Shown: in pieces, positions 6,084 to 13,571 of the stretch | How the letters are laid out: each line of letters begins with the position of its first letter | Position numbering within the stretch: position 1 is the stretch's first letter | Assembly (NCBI GenBank): GCA_036734385.1 | Contig: DAIMYQ010000033.1 | Coordinates: forward strand, 1 to 16,222 | Origin: JAAYPI01 sp036734385 | GTDB taxonomy: Bacteria; Bacteroidota; Bacteroidia; Bacteroidales; Paludibacteraceae | Reading direction: 5' to 3' | Length of the DNA stretch: 16,222 nt | Program-made: the position numbers and the translations under genes | The notes under the pieces: generated by a model | What the model saw: only the letters and a program-made list of their open reading frames with translations | What the model was told of the DNA's origin: nothing | Database searches by the model: none

Positions 6084-6833
6084 ATGAGCTTAGAGTTTGA
6101 GTTGACAGTAGCTGCTTTGTTTAGTGGAAGTGTGGGAAGCGTTGCCATTGCGTCCCTGCTTTTGCTGTTCAAAGGAGCTGTCTTGGAGAAGATTTCCACT
6201 TGGTTGGCATATATGGCTGGTGGAACATTGCTTGGAGCTGCTTTTTTCGGCATGATTCCAAAGGCGTTAAGCCTTATGGATACAGCTCAAACCATGCAGT
6301 TGATTTTAGCAGGTATATTTTTCTTCTTTATATTGGAGAAACTTATCTTATGGCATACTTGCAAAAATAAAAACTGTGAACGACATATTCACGCTGCAGC
6401 CCCGATGATACTGATAGGTGACGCATTTCACAATGCCATCGACGGGATTATCATTGCCGCATCCTTTCTCACTTCTATAGATATGGGGTTATTTGTGACT
6501 CTTTCTGTTATTTTTCATGAAATACCTCAGGAAATGGGAGATTTTGGAATATTACTAAAGAGCGGATTGTCGAAAAGAAAAGCTCTTTGGTTTAATATGC
6601 TTTCTGGCAGCACGGCTATTATTTCTGGTATTCTGGCTTATTTTTTCATGCAGGGAATGGAATCTTTTATCCCCTATGCATTGACTTTTTCGGCAGCCAG
6701 TTTTCTATACATTGCCATGGCCGAACTGATACCTGAAATGCACAAGAAAACGAAAACTTCTGAGTCTATTATTCAAATATTGCTAATACTCACAGGTATA
6801 TCTATTATTTTTCTGATAAAACTAATTCAGTGA
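6084..6833 (+). CDS. ZIP family divalent metal transporter
   Basis: A 249-aa inner-membrane protein of the ZIP (ZRT/IRT-like) family, with about seven to eight hydrophobic segments. The two conserved transport helices carry HNAIDG (His116, Asn117, Asp120) and HEIPQEMGDF (His145, Glu146, Glu150, Asp153), the family signature for binding Zn, Fe or Mn. The cytoplasmic loop near 91-103 holds Cys and His (HTCKNKNCERHIH), a likely metal-sensing or delivery segment. It lies 21 bases after the DUF89 gene, and its stop overlaps the next start by four bases (GTGA), so it is tightly coupled to the first Fe-S ATPase. This suggests direct metal supply for cofactor assembly; which metal is not readable from sequence. 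Confidence 0.9.
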   Translation: MSLEFELTVAALFSGSVGSVAIASLLLLFKGAVLEKISTWLAYMAGGTLLGAAFFGMIPKALSLMDTAQTMQLILAGIFFFFILEKLILWHTCKNKNCERHIHAAAPMILIGDAFHNAIDGIIIAASFLTSIDMGLFVTLSVIFHEIPQEMGDFGILLKSGLSKRKALWFNMLSGSTAIISGILAYFFMQGMESFIPYALTFSAASFLYIAMAELIPEMHKKTKTSESIIQILLILTGISIIFLIKLIQ

Positions 6834-7708
6834 ACTCAAAAATAAAAATTGCGATTGCAAGTGGCAAAGGTGGCACTGGAAAAACATTTATTTCCACCAA
6901 CCTTTTTAATGTATTACAAAAAAAAGGCTTTAATATCGCTCTTGTCGATTGTGATGCAGAAGAACCCAATGACAGGGAATTTCTCTGTGGCGAATTAGAA
7001 CACTCACACGAGGTTACTCAAAAGGTTCCGGTTATTGACGAAACAAAATGTACCTATTGCGGGAAATGTAAGGAGTACTGTAACTACAATGCTATCTTTT
7101 TTCTGAAAGATACAAAAATGATAAAGGTGCTGGACGAACTTTGTCACGGATGCGGAGCTTGTTCCGTTGCGTGTGAATACGAAGCTATAGCGGAAAAAGA
7201 TGATATATTAGGCTCTGTCAGTCAGTATGGTGTTTCAACAAATAGTGCTCTAATTGAAGCAAGAATGAATGTAGGAGTTTATTCTCCGGTTAATGTTATT
7301 AAGTATGCGATTAAGGATGCAAACGGGTTTGATATAATTTTATTAGACTCCCCACCGGGCACTTCCTGTCCATTTATTCAAACAGTTGCTACAGCTGATT
7401 ATGTAGTTCTGGTAACAGAACCCACTCCTTTCGGATTAAGCGATTTAATGCAATCGGTAGATACACTGAAAAGCATGGGTAAATCTTGTGGCGTAATTAT
7501 CAACAGAGCCGGTTTAGGAAATAATGATATTTACGAATACCTACAACTGGAAAATATTCCGTTGTTGATGACTGTACCATTTGATAAGAAAATTGCTGTC
7601 AGCTATTCAAACGGAGAATTACTAACCAATCTCTATCCTGATTGGGAAGCAAAATTTTATCAGTTGTACCACACTATTACTGAACAATATGGAAATAGCA
7701 ATAATTAG
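6830..7708 (+). CDS. MinD-type P-loop ATPase with 2x[4Fe-4S] ferredoxin insert (first)
   Basis: A 292-aa MinD/Mrp-superfamily ATPase. The deviant Walker A is SGKGGTGKT at 11-19 (signature Lys13, P-loop Lys18), and the Walker B-like LLDSPPGTSCP begins at about 171 with Asp173. A ferredoxin domain is inserted after strand two, with two full CxxCxxCxxxC sets: Cys74/77/80/84 and Cys105/108/111/115. Such ATPases always seem to come in pairs in orange-protein clusters and next to NifX-like carriers. The start codon is GTG, overlapping the ZIP stop (GTGA), the only start that fits the operon. The 3' end overlaps the second copy by 20 bases. Probable role: ATP-driven assembly or transfer of a metal-sulfur cofactor. 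Confidence 0.92.
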   Translation: MNSKIKIAIASGKGGTGKTFISTNLFNVLQKKGFNIALVDCDAEEPNDREFLCGELEHSHEVTQKVPVIDETKCTYCGKCKEYCNYNAIFFLKDTKMIKVLDELCHGCGACSVACEYEAIAEKDDILGSVSQYGVSTNSALIEARMNVGVYSPVNVIKYAIKDANGFDIILLDSPPGTSCPFIQTVATADYVVLVTEPTPFGLSDLMQSVDTLKSMGKSCGVIINRAGLGNNDIYEYLQLENIPLLMTVPFDKKIAVSYSNGELLTNLYPDWEAKFYQLYHTITEQYGNSNN

Positions 7709-8552
7709 CGGAAAAGGAGGAACCGGGAAAAGCAGCATTAGTGCTGCATTTGCCACGCTACAAAATGAAATCGTGTTGGCCGACTGCGATGTAGATGCTG
7801 CTAATCTCTATCTGTTATTCAATCCTGTCTGCGACGAAGAATATGCTTTTGTCTCTGGACAGAAAGCAGTAATAAATCAAGAGAAATGCGACAGCTGCGG
7901 AGCATGTATTGACTACTGCCGGTTTGATGCTATAGTTGAAAAGAATCATAAAGTAACCGTTCTTGAAACACTGTGTGACGGATGCATATTATGTTCACGT
8001 ATTTGTCCGAGAGAAGCAATTAATATTGTAAATGAAGACAAAAGCCGGATGTATGCCGGATATTTTCAAAACGGAAGAATGGTTTACGGACGACTTGCAC
8101 CCGGAGAGGAGAACTCTGGTCGGTTAGTCAATCTGGTTCGAGAAAAGGCAAAGACAATCGCAAAAGAAGCCGGAATTAAAAACATTATTATTGACGGGCC
8201 TCCTGGAATTGGATGTCCTGTAATCAGTACCATTACGGGAGTTGATATTGTTGTAATTGTAACCGAACCGACTTTGTCAGGACTTCACGATTTGAAACGA
8301 ACACTTGAAATTACAGCCGGTTTCAAACTACACACGAATGTGATTATCAACAAATTCGACATTAATCCAGATATGACATCTCGAATTGAGACCTATTGTA
8401 ATCAAACCGGCATACAAGTTATTGGTAAGCTACCGTTTGATCCGCTAATTGTCGAAGCTATGGTCAATTGTCAGTCTATTACCGATTATGCCCCTGATTC
8501 GGATATCAGTAAACGAATTAGAAATACCTATTCAAAAATTATTACAGTTTAA
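7689..8552 (+). CDS. MinD-type P-loop ATPase with 2x[4Fe-4S] ferredoxin insert (second)
   Basis: A 287-aa paralogue of the preceding ATPase. Deviant Walker A SGKGGTGKS at 7-15 (Lys9, Lys14), and IIIDGPPGIGCP at 166-177 with Asp169. The ferredoxin insert holds Cys67/70/73/77 and Cys96/99/102/106, again two complete CxxCxxCxxxC motifs, with a Pro after the last Cys as in classical ferredoxins. Its start lies 20 bases inside the previous gene. The two paralogues differ enough to suggest a heterodimer, each giving one ATP site, and four [4Fe-4S] clusters in the pair; this is inference from other MinD-type dimers. Confidence 0.92.
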   Translation: MEIAIISGKGGTGKSSISAAFATLQNEIVLADCDVDAANLYLLFNPVCDEEYAFVSGQKAVINQEKCDSCGACIDYCRFDAIVEKNHKVTVLETLCDGCILCSRICPREAINIVNEDKSRMYAGYFQNGRMVYGRLAPGEENSGRLVNLVREKAKTIAKEAGIKNIIIDGPPGIGCPVISTITGVDIVVIVTEPTLSGLHDLKRTLEITAGFKLHTNVIINKFDINPDMTSRIETYCNQTGIQVIGKLPFDPLIVEAMVNCQSITDYAPDSDISKRIRNTYSKIITV

Positions 8553-8568
8553 TCATATAAGATAGAAT

Positions 8569-9405
8569 ATGAACAATCAACACCAAATTGTCAAAACAAA
8601 ATTGCCGGATGTCAAAAAGATCATCATGGTAACATCCGGGAAAGGTGGAGTTGGCAAATCTACCGTTGCATCAGGTCTTGCTCTTACACTCGCCCGTAAA
8701 GGCTATTCTGTTGGCCTTTTAGATGCAGATATTTTCGGCCCGTCCATTCCTACATTATTCAAAATTAAAGATGAGGCCAGACCCACATTAATAGAGAAAA
8801 ATGGTAAACATTTCATGGAACCATTCATTCGACTCGGCCTTAAAATTATGTCCATCGGATTTTTCTTTGACGAAAAACAAGCAGTTGTATGGAGAGGTCC
8901 TATGGTAACCAACGCCCTTAAGCAGCTTTTAACTGAGACAGAATGGGGGCAACTTGATTATTTAATCATCGACACTCCTCCCGGAACAGGGGATGTGCTT
9001 ATAACACTCCTCCAAAATTTTTATATTTCGGGCGCAATAGTTGTTACCACACCACAACAAATGGCACTTGCAGATGTGCAAAAAGCTATCGGTATGTTGA
9101 ACGATGAACATATCGGAATTCCTATCTTAGGCATTGTTGAGAATATGTCTTGGTTTACACCGACCAAACATCCGGAAGAAAAATATTTTATCTTTGGACA
9201 AGGAGGAGCCCAAAAACTATCCGAGATTTTCGATCTTGCCGTTTTGACGCACATCCCGATTAATGAATTAATTTGCTGGGATTGTGACAAAGGAAATCTA
9301 ACCGATATATTTGATGACCCGAACATCGATTCAGCTTTCAAACAACTGGCTTATGCTGTTATAAATCAGAAAAAAGAATATCGTTATACTGGAAATAAAC
9401 TATGA
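8569..9405 (+). CDS. Mrp/NBP35/ApbC family P-loop ATPase with a displaced CxxC
   Basis: A 278-aa Fe-S cluster carrier ATPase. Walker A is SGKGGVGKS at 23-31, LLDADIFGPSIPTLF follows at about 50-64, and IIDTPPGTGD is at about 133-142. ENMSWF at 191-196 is the usual family motif. In many Mrp/ApbC proteins two Cys (CxxC) follow this segment to hold a shared [4Fe-4S] cluster; here it continues PTKHPEEK without Cys, as I recall for Bacteroidota Mrp. A CxxC pair is present instead at Cys236/Cys239 (ICWDCDKGN), where the family usually has a REGGDxG segment. The N-terminal MIP18-like domain of housekeeping Mrp is absent. It starts 16 bases after the second MinD ATPase and overlaps the thioesterase start by four bases (ATGA). 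Confidence 0.9.
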   Translation: MNNQHQIVKTKLPDVKKIIMVTSGKGGVGKSTVASGLALTLARKGYSVGLLDADIFGPSIPTLFKIKDEARPTLIEKNGKHFMEPFIRLGLKIMSIGFFFDEKQAVVWRGPMVTNALKQLLTETEWGQLDYLIIDTPPGTGDVLITLLQNFYISGAIVVTTPQQMALADVQKAIGMLNDEHIGIPILGIVENMSWFTPTKHPEEKYFIFGQGGAQKLSEIFDLAVLTHIPINELICWDCDKGNLTDIFDDPNIDSAFKQLAYAVINQKKEYRYTGNKL

Positions 9406-9824
9406 TTAATTATGAACAAAAATTTAGAGTGGCTTACCCAGACACAGACAGAATGGGGACGGTACATCACTCTAATTACGCCAAATACTATGAAAAGGCT
9501 CGTTGGGAACTTTTTCGTCATATTGGAGTCCCTTATCAATCAATAGAAGATTCAGGGGTCATGTGTCCTGTTATCAGCATGAAATTTCGATTTGTAAAGA
9601 CTACGAAGTATGATGAGTTGCTTACTGTCAAGACAACGCTAAAAGCAATTAAAGGAGTTCGTATCTGGTTTACTTACAAACTTTTCAATGAAGAAAATGA
9701 ACTTATTAACGAGGCTGAAACTGAACTTGCATTTGTCGGTTTAAATGACTGGAAACCCTGTCCTCCGCCTGAATTTTTATTAAATGCTATTGAAACGCAT
9801 AGAAATGACAAACCAACAAAATAA
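9402..9824 (+). CDS. Hotdog-fold acyl-CoA thioesterase (YbgC/FadM type)
   Basis: A 140-aa 4HBT-family thioesterase. The YbgC-type motif is clear near the N-terminus: YPDTDRMGTVHHSNYAKYYEKAR (about 12-34), with Asp16 as the likely catalytic acid, His22/His23 and Asn25-Tyr26 next to it. Length is normal for the single-domain, tetrameric hotdog enzymes that cleave acyl-CoA thioesters in the cytoplasm. Its start overlaps the Mrp stop (ATGA), so it belongs to the operon, although a thioesterase is not an expected cofactor gene. It may act on an acyl thioester intermediate or may just be carried along. Confidence 0.88.
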   Translation: MINYEQKFRVAYPDTDRMGTVHHSNYAKYYEKARWELFRHIGVPYQSIEDSGVMCPVISMKFRFVKTTKYDELLTVKTTLKAIKGVRIWFTYKLFNEENELINEAETELAFVGLNDWKPCPPPEFLLNAIETHRNDKPTK

Positions 9825-10305
9825 ACTAATAGAAGATCGGGCTAAATTGGCTCTTCATCTTTTCGAGAATGGATATAATTGTTCTCAATCTGTATTTATG
9901 GCCTACGCCGATTTATATGATCTAGATCGCGAGACTGCGGCGAAACTCACCTCTTCGTTTGGTGGAGGCATGGGGCGGTTGCGCGAAGTATGTGGAGCCG
10001 TAAGCGGAATGTTTATGGTTCTTGGATTACATTATCCAGCAACTGATGTTACCGATAAAAAAGCAAAAATCATCAATTATGAGGCTGTACAACGAACAGC
10101 TAAAGAATTTAAAGAAGAGCTAGGATCTTATATTTGTGCCGATTTACTCAAGATTAAACGACAACCGGAAGAAGTAACTCCTTCGGAACGAAATGCCCGC
10201 TATTATGCTTTACGACCATGTAGTCGTTGTGTTGCTATAGCTGCGGAAATTACAGGAGAAGAAATTTTCAACTCGAATACATCAACTCAAGCAAATAACA
10301 TATAG
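9805..10305 (+). CDS. C_GCAxxG_C_C family redox protein
   Basis: A protein of about 166 aa in the C_GCAxxG_C_C family (PF09719), named for its spaced cysteines. Numbered from the upstream start at 9784, the cysteines are Cys33 (NGYNCSQSV), Cys70 in CGAVSG, Cys118 in SYICADLL, and Cys146/Cys149 in RPCSRCV. The central SSFGGGMGRLREVCGAVSGMFMVLGL segment is diagnostic. The family is anaerobe-rich and presumed redox-active or metal-binding, with no firm reaction known to me. I prefer the ATG at 9805 because it gives a 20-base overlap with the thioesterase, like the other overlaps here; an ATG at 9784 is also in frame. It is the last gene of the ORP-like operon and ends about 24 bases before the convergent element gene. 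Confidence 0.87.
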   Translation: MTNQQNKLIEDRAKLALHLFENGYNCSQSVFMAYADLYDLDRETAAKLTSSFGGGMGRLREVCGAVSGMFMVLGLHYPATDVTDKKAKIINYEAVQRTAKEFKEELGSYICADLLKIKRQPEEVTPSERNARYYALRPCSRCVAIAAEITGEEIFNSNTSTQANNI

Positions 10306-10329
10306 GGAAAATAACAAAATGAATTTTAA

Positions 10330-12183
10330 TCATAATTTCTTGTACTTATCATGTGCAAAATGATTAATTAATCCATTGATAGCAAAGCGTTTTATGTGTT
10401 TTTCGGCGGTTTTGTCGGGAATACCTAATTTGTTTGCAACGGTCAAATAATCTTTCCGGCAGAACTCCTTCGGGAGTTCGTCTAAAAACTGTTGTTTTTG
10501 ATTCTTGGGGACTGTCGTAACAGCTTCGGAGGGCAGTTGTTGAAATACTTGGGCTGCATGCAGAACAAGTATTTTGACCATTGATAAAGCAGTATTAAAA
10601 TCGTTATCCCTACAAACGAGTGGTGAATGTATATCGCCATCGTCCATAATCCGAAGGGCTGTTAATATCATAGCCATTCGGAATGTAATGAGACCGAGCC
10701 GCCGAACGGTGGCGAGGTAATCAGCCCCATACAAACAAAGATACTGGTTTTGCGTTTGGGCAAAATAGGCATTAAATGCCTGTTGTTGCCCCGAAGTCAG
10801 GCAAAAGCGTATTGGTTCGGATTGATATTCTAAGTGCTTGTATAGGTCAAAGAATTGCATTCCAAGGTGATTGAAATAACTGTCGAGAGTTTGGTCGGAA
10901 GAGTTGGCAAAAACATCATTCCACACAGGACGAACATTCATAAAATAGAAAATGAAGCGGCTGAATAAGCCGTTTTCGGCACTCGGAATAAGTGCTGAAA
11001 CTTGTTTGGGTGTACCCGATAAAAGGGCAGACAAACGAGGATTGTGGATTTCAACAAATTCCCTGTCTTTACGGCGGTTATAAGAAATTGTTTCGTGGTG
11101 GAACGCTTTGCGGAAACCATCGGAATAATTTCCGTGTTCGCTTTTGAATGTGAGTGCAAGCGTGTCTCCCTCGGTTTCAAACATTAGTCCGGAACCGTTA
11201 TTATCATTTAGAATCTGAAATAAACCTGTTGCACTGTTGTTGGCCGGAATGACCAACATTTTTACATGTGGTTCTTTAGGACGTTCAACATCAGTCTTAT
11301 TCTTGGCTGCTGCATACTCAGTAAGAGTTTTTTGGTATTCTTCAAATTCTAGTCTTGAGACTTCCCGCAATGACTTGTGTATAGGGTCAACCAATTTACG
11401 ACAAAGGGTTAAGCGCCCTTTTCCTGCGGAAGCCTGAGCCGTAACAAATAGAAATAAATTCGGATAAACTTCCCTCTCTGCATAAATGCCGAAAATCTTA
11501 GGCAAACATGCCGAGATTACTACTAACGAGCCAAGCAAAAGAAGGTCTCTATCTTCGGGCGAATTGGACTTTGCCACTACCTTTTGAAGTAAGCCCGGGA
11601 GGTCTGTATAAATTTCATCGGGAAGAGTAGGAAGGTTTGTTTCCTGCAATTCCTCCAAATCCTCCGTTTCTTCTTTCGTGGGTGTGACCTCCCCAACCCC
11701 TCCCAAGGAGGGGCTTTTTGTGGGTTGCGGAATGGAAACACTTACACCAGCTGACTTAGTCAGGTGATAAAGTGTTTTGATTGTAACTCCGTGGCCGTGC
11801 GAAGCAAGGCAAGCGGAGTATTGTTTGTCGGTTTCGCTTTGCGAATAAGACGGATAAAATCGACTTAGGCGGTGATAATAATTCCGTCCACTTTCACCCA
11901 AAGCGTCAGCGAGGGCAAAGCCAAGGTCTCGCCAATCGGCATAGTTGGGGGCAATATCAACAGAAGCGGCTTCAATTCGTTGTGTTATTGTTTCAATCTC
12001 ATTTGAAGTGTCAATGTTTGATTGAGGTAAAGTAGGAATAGCGTTTGCATTGGTTTCTGTGACTTTATTTGTTGCCCATTGCCTTGCGGCGAAGGTTGGC
12101 TGCGCCTCAGCAGAATCAAATGTAATTTGTTCTGCATTCGGCTTGCTCAACCATTCTGCTGGGTTAAATGTTTTCTTGCTCAT
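10330..12183 (-). CDS. PriCT_2/DUF3987 protein, element primase-helicase partner
   Basis: A 617-aa replication-type protein of Bacteroidota mobile elements. Residues about 62-145 form a PriCT_2 domain, the C-terminal helper of primases (WRDLGFALAD, QYSAC, GVTIKTLYHLTKSAG). From about 190 on it is DUF3987, with a Walker A-like loop ASAGKGRL at 251-258 and an acidic FETEGD segment near 335-340 as candidate Walker B. The C-terminal region (about 565-612) has a winged-helix look. An in-frame Gly/Pro-rich linker near 157-170 (SPSLGGVGE) comes from a GC-rich palindrome at 11697-11713. Its start lies 20 bases inside the preceding BT4734-type gene. No relaxase or mobilisation gene follows it, although one is often found there. 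Confidence 0.87.
   Translation of the reverse strand: MSKKTFNPAEWLSKPNAEQITFDSAEAQPTFAARQWATNKVTETNANAIPTLPQSNIDTSNEIETITQRIEAASVDIAPNYADWRDLGFALADALGESGRNYYHRLSRFYPSYSQSETDKQYSACLASHGHGVTIKTLYHLTKSAGVSVSIPQPTKSPSLGGVGEVTPTKEETEDLEELQETNLPTLPDEIYTDLPGLLQKVVAKSNSPEDRDLLLLGSLVVISACLPKIFGIYAEREVYPNLFLFVTAQASAGKGRLTLCRKLVDPIHKSLREVSRLEFEEYQKTLTEYAAAKNKTDVERPKEPHVKMLVIPANNSATGLFQILNDNNGSGLMFETEGDTLALTFKSEHGNYSDGFRKAFHHETISYNRRKDREFVEIHNPRLSALLSGTPKQVSALIPSAENGLFSRFIFYFMNVRPVWNDVFANSSDQTLDSYFNHLGMQFFDLYKHLEYQSEPIRFCLTSGQQQAFNAYFAQTQNQYLCLYGADYLATVRRLGLITFRMAMILTALRIMDDGDIHSPLVCRDNDFNTALSMVKILVLHAAQVFQQLPSEAVTTVPKNQKQQFLDELPKEFCRKDYLTVANKLGIPDKTAEKHIKRFAINGLINHFAHDKYKKL
11691..11716. repeat. GC-rich palindromic repeat inside the DUF3987 gene
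   Basis: CCCCTCC at 11697-11703 and GGAGGGG at 11707-11713 form a 7-bp hairpin with a 3-base loop, set in a pyrimidine-rich tract far more GC-rich than the gene around it. It adds the SPSLGGVGE-like linker without breaking the frame. I recall very similar CCCCTCCC-type palindromes scattered through many Bacteroidota genomes, so this is probably one copy of a dispersed repeat that tolerates insertion in coding DNA. Confidence 0.5.
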
Positions 12184-13225
12184 GTTTATTTAATAATAAA
12201 GGGTTTATAAAAGCGTTGGGGTCAAAAGGAAGGAAGCAAGCACGGGAAATATCTTTACCGGACTTGTCAACTTCGACCGAATAGGTTTGTAAAATGTAGT
12301 TAGCCACAGAGGCGAAGTATTCGCCGTGTGGAGCTTTTCGAGTGTCAATTTCAATTATCCATTTCAAGCCATCACCAGAAGGACTTACAAACAAAAGCTG
12401 GGTATCAAAATACTCATCGGCGAGCAAAGCTTGCCGAAGTGTATCTATATTTTGAACATGGTCAAAATCAATACACATAAGCTCTGAATGAGTTATAAGC
12501 GATTTATCATTACGGGCAGTAAATACACCCGAAAAAGTGCAATAATCGAAATTTGCAGCTTTGTATTTTCGGGCTTGAACTGTATCAGAAATACTTCTGA
12601 GTTTTTCGGTGTGTTGCTTGTAATATTCGCCTGTGATTGCATTGTAAACTTGCACTAATGAAACCGTCTTGTGTGGTATTGTATTCTTGATTGGAGCTTT
12701 GAAAAATGAGAAAGCGAAAGCTTTTTTATTTTTCACTTGAGTAACTTCGTTTTTTGTTGTCTTTATTACTGTTTTCTTTTGACTGTAAAAACTCCAATTC
12801 TCACCAATATGCAGGTTCATGTCCCTATTTAGCGTTTGCAGTAATTCATCCCCCGACTGTTTATAGTGAAGTTCGGCGAAGTCGAACGCATCACCGGCAG
12901 GGATAGCGTTTTCGCTATCCGAATGCCGGGCAAATTCGCTACGCGCATTTTCGGCGGCACTCGACAAAACACCAAACGAGTTTGAGTTTTGTTCTCGTTG
13001 GCACGAAAACTCTTTATCTGTTGCGTTACCCAATACATTCTCCTTCTCAATGAAAATATTCAATGTCGATTTATCGGCATTGAATGGGTTTTTAGTTGGA
13101 GAACAAGTCCTTCCCGAAAGGGAGAGGACTGTTTCGTCTGGATAATACAATCTCAAAATATGTGCATATATTCCAATGCCATAATGAGTTTTTGATAATA
13201 TCGCCTCTTTACTTCTTGCCTCCAT
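12164..13225 (-). CDS. BT4734/BF3469-type protein with VirE_N domain, element primase-like
   Basis: A 353-aa protein of the BT4734/BF3469 family. The conserved VirE_N domain (PF08800) covers about 185-345: SLVQVYNAITG, LRSI, FDYCTFSGVF, LMCIDFDHV (Asp271 and Asp273 region), LLFVSPSGDGLKWIIEID and the final KDISRACFLPFDPN. This layout resembles archaeo-eukaryotic primase cores, so with the downstream DUF3987 protein it probably primes element DNA synthesis. Despite the name there is no link to type IV secretion here. Residues about 1-160 form a separate N-terminal part (YYPDET, GRTCSPTKNPFN) that I cannot name, rich in palindromic DNA. The gene overlaps its neighbours by 17 and 20 bases. Confidence 0.82.
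   Translation of the reverse strand: MEARSKEAILSKTHYGIGIYAHILRLYYPDETVLSLSGRTCSPTKNPFNADKSTLNIFIEKENVLGNATDKEFSCQREQNSNSFGVLSSAAENARSEFARHSDSENAIPAGDAFDFAELHYKQSGDELLQTLNRDMNLHIGENWSFYSQKKTVIKTTKNEVTQVKNKKAFAFSFFKAPIKNTIPHKTVSLVQVYNAITGEYYKQHTEKLRSISDTVQARKYKAANFDYCTFSGVFTARNDKSLITHSELMCIDFDHVQNIDTLRQALLADEYFDTQLLFVSPSGDGLKWIIEIDTRKAPHGEYFASVANYILQTYSVEVDKSGKDISRACFLPFDPNAFINPLLLNKHEQENI
12894..12929. repeat. Two-tier palindrome inside the BT4734-type gene
   Basis: GGATAGCG at 12901-12908 pairs with CGCTATCC at 12913-12920 around a TTTT loop, and CCGGCA at 12894-12899 pairs with TGCCGG at 12924-12929. It encodes a linker (HSDSENAIPAG) in the poorly conserved N-terminal half of the protein. 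A further palindrome, GTTCG/CGAAC, lies just to the left at 12871-12887. This looks like an inserted repeat tolerated in frame. Confidence 0.45.
13106..13130. repeat. Hairpin palindrome near the start of the BT4734-type gene
   Basis: AGTCCTTCCC at 13106-13115 pairs with GGGAGAGGACT at 13120-13130 with one bulged base and a GAAA loop. It encodes part of VLSLSGRTCS. It may be another dispersed repeat, or the protein segment may be genuinely conserved and the palindrome incidental. Confidence 0.35.
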
Positions 13226-13571
13226 AATACTTGATTTTCACCATTGTGTAATGGTTGTTGAGGATTCGGGAAATATCGGAACGGCGATAGTAGAGTTTGT
13301 TGCCTATGCGTGAAAATGGCAGTATGCCATTGGAACGCAATGTTTGCAATGTGCGGGGGCTGATATGCAGAATTTGCATAACATCCTGATTGTCGAGCCA
13401 ATCTTCCAGCCTGTCAGTTAGTGGACTGGTAGGACTTGCGGGGCAAACAGTACATGAGTTTGTTTCCTGGTTGCTTGCAGTAAAGTGATTACGAAAAGTA
13501 ACTGCAAAGGGTTCCTGACTATTCAAAAAATAATCTGTCAGGATTTCGCCAATGGTTTTAGGATCGTTCAT
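13209..13571 (-). CDS. Small HTH (excisionase/MerR-like) protein, second of pair
   Basis: A 120-aa protein with a helix-turn-helix of the HTH_17 type at about 58-105: LDNQDVMQILHISPRTLQTLRSNGILPFSRIGNKLYYRRSDISRILN, where the RxxGxxxYYRRSDI wing is typical of Bacteroidota excisionase-like proteins. The first ~55 residues are Pro/Ser/Thr-rich without known motifs. Its start overlaps the stop of the other HTH gene (ATGA), and its stop lies inside the BT4734-type gene, so all four genes from 13933 to 10330 form one operon. In conjugative elements such as CTnDOT, paired small HTH proteins assist excision and control transfer; the same is likely here. Confidence 0.85.
   Translation of the reverse strand: MNDPKTIGEILTDYFLNSQEPFAVTFRNHFTASNQETNSCTVCPASPTSPLTDRLEDWLDNQDVMQILHISPRTLQTLRSNGILPFSRIGNKLYYRRSDISRILNNHYTMVKIKYYGGKK

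Noticed and set aside
12164..13225. VirE_N domain as evidence of type IV secretion or a virulence effector
   Set aside because: The domain name is misleading; it occurs with PriCT_2/DUF3987 proteins in Bacteroidota elements and resembles primase cores.
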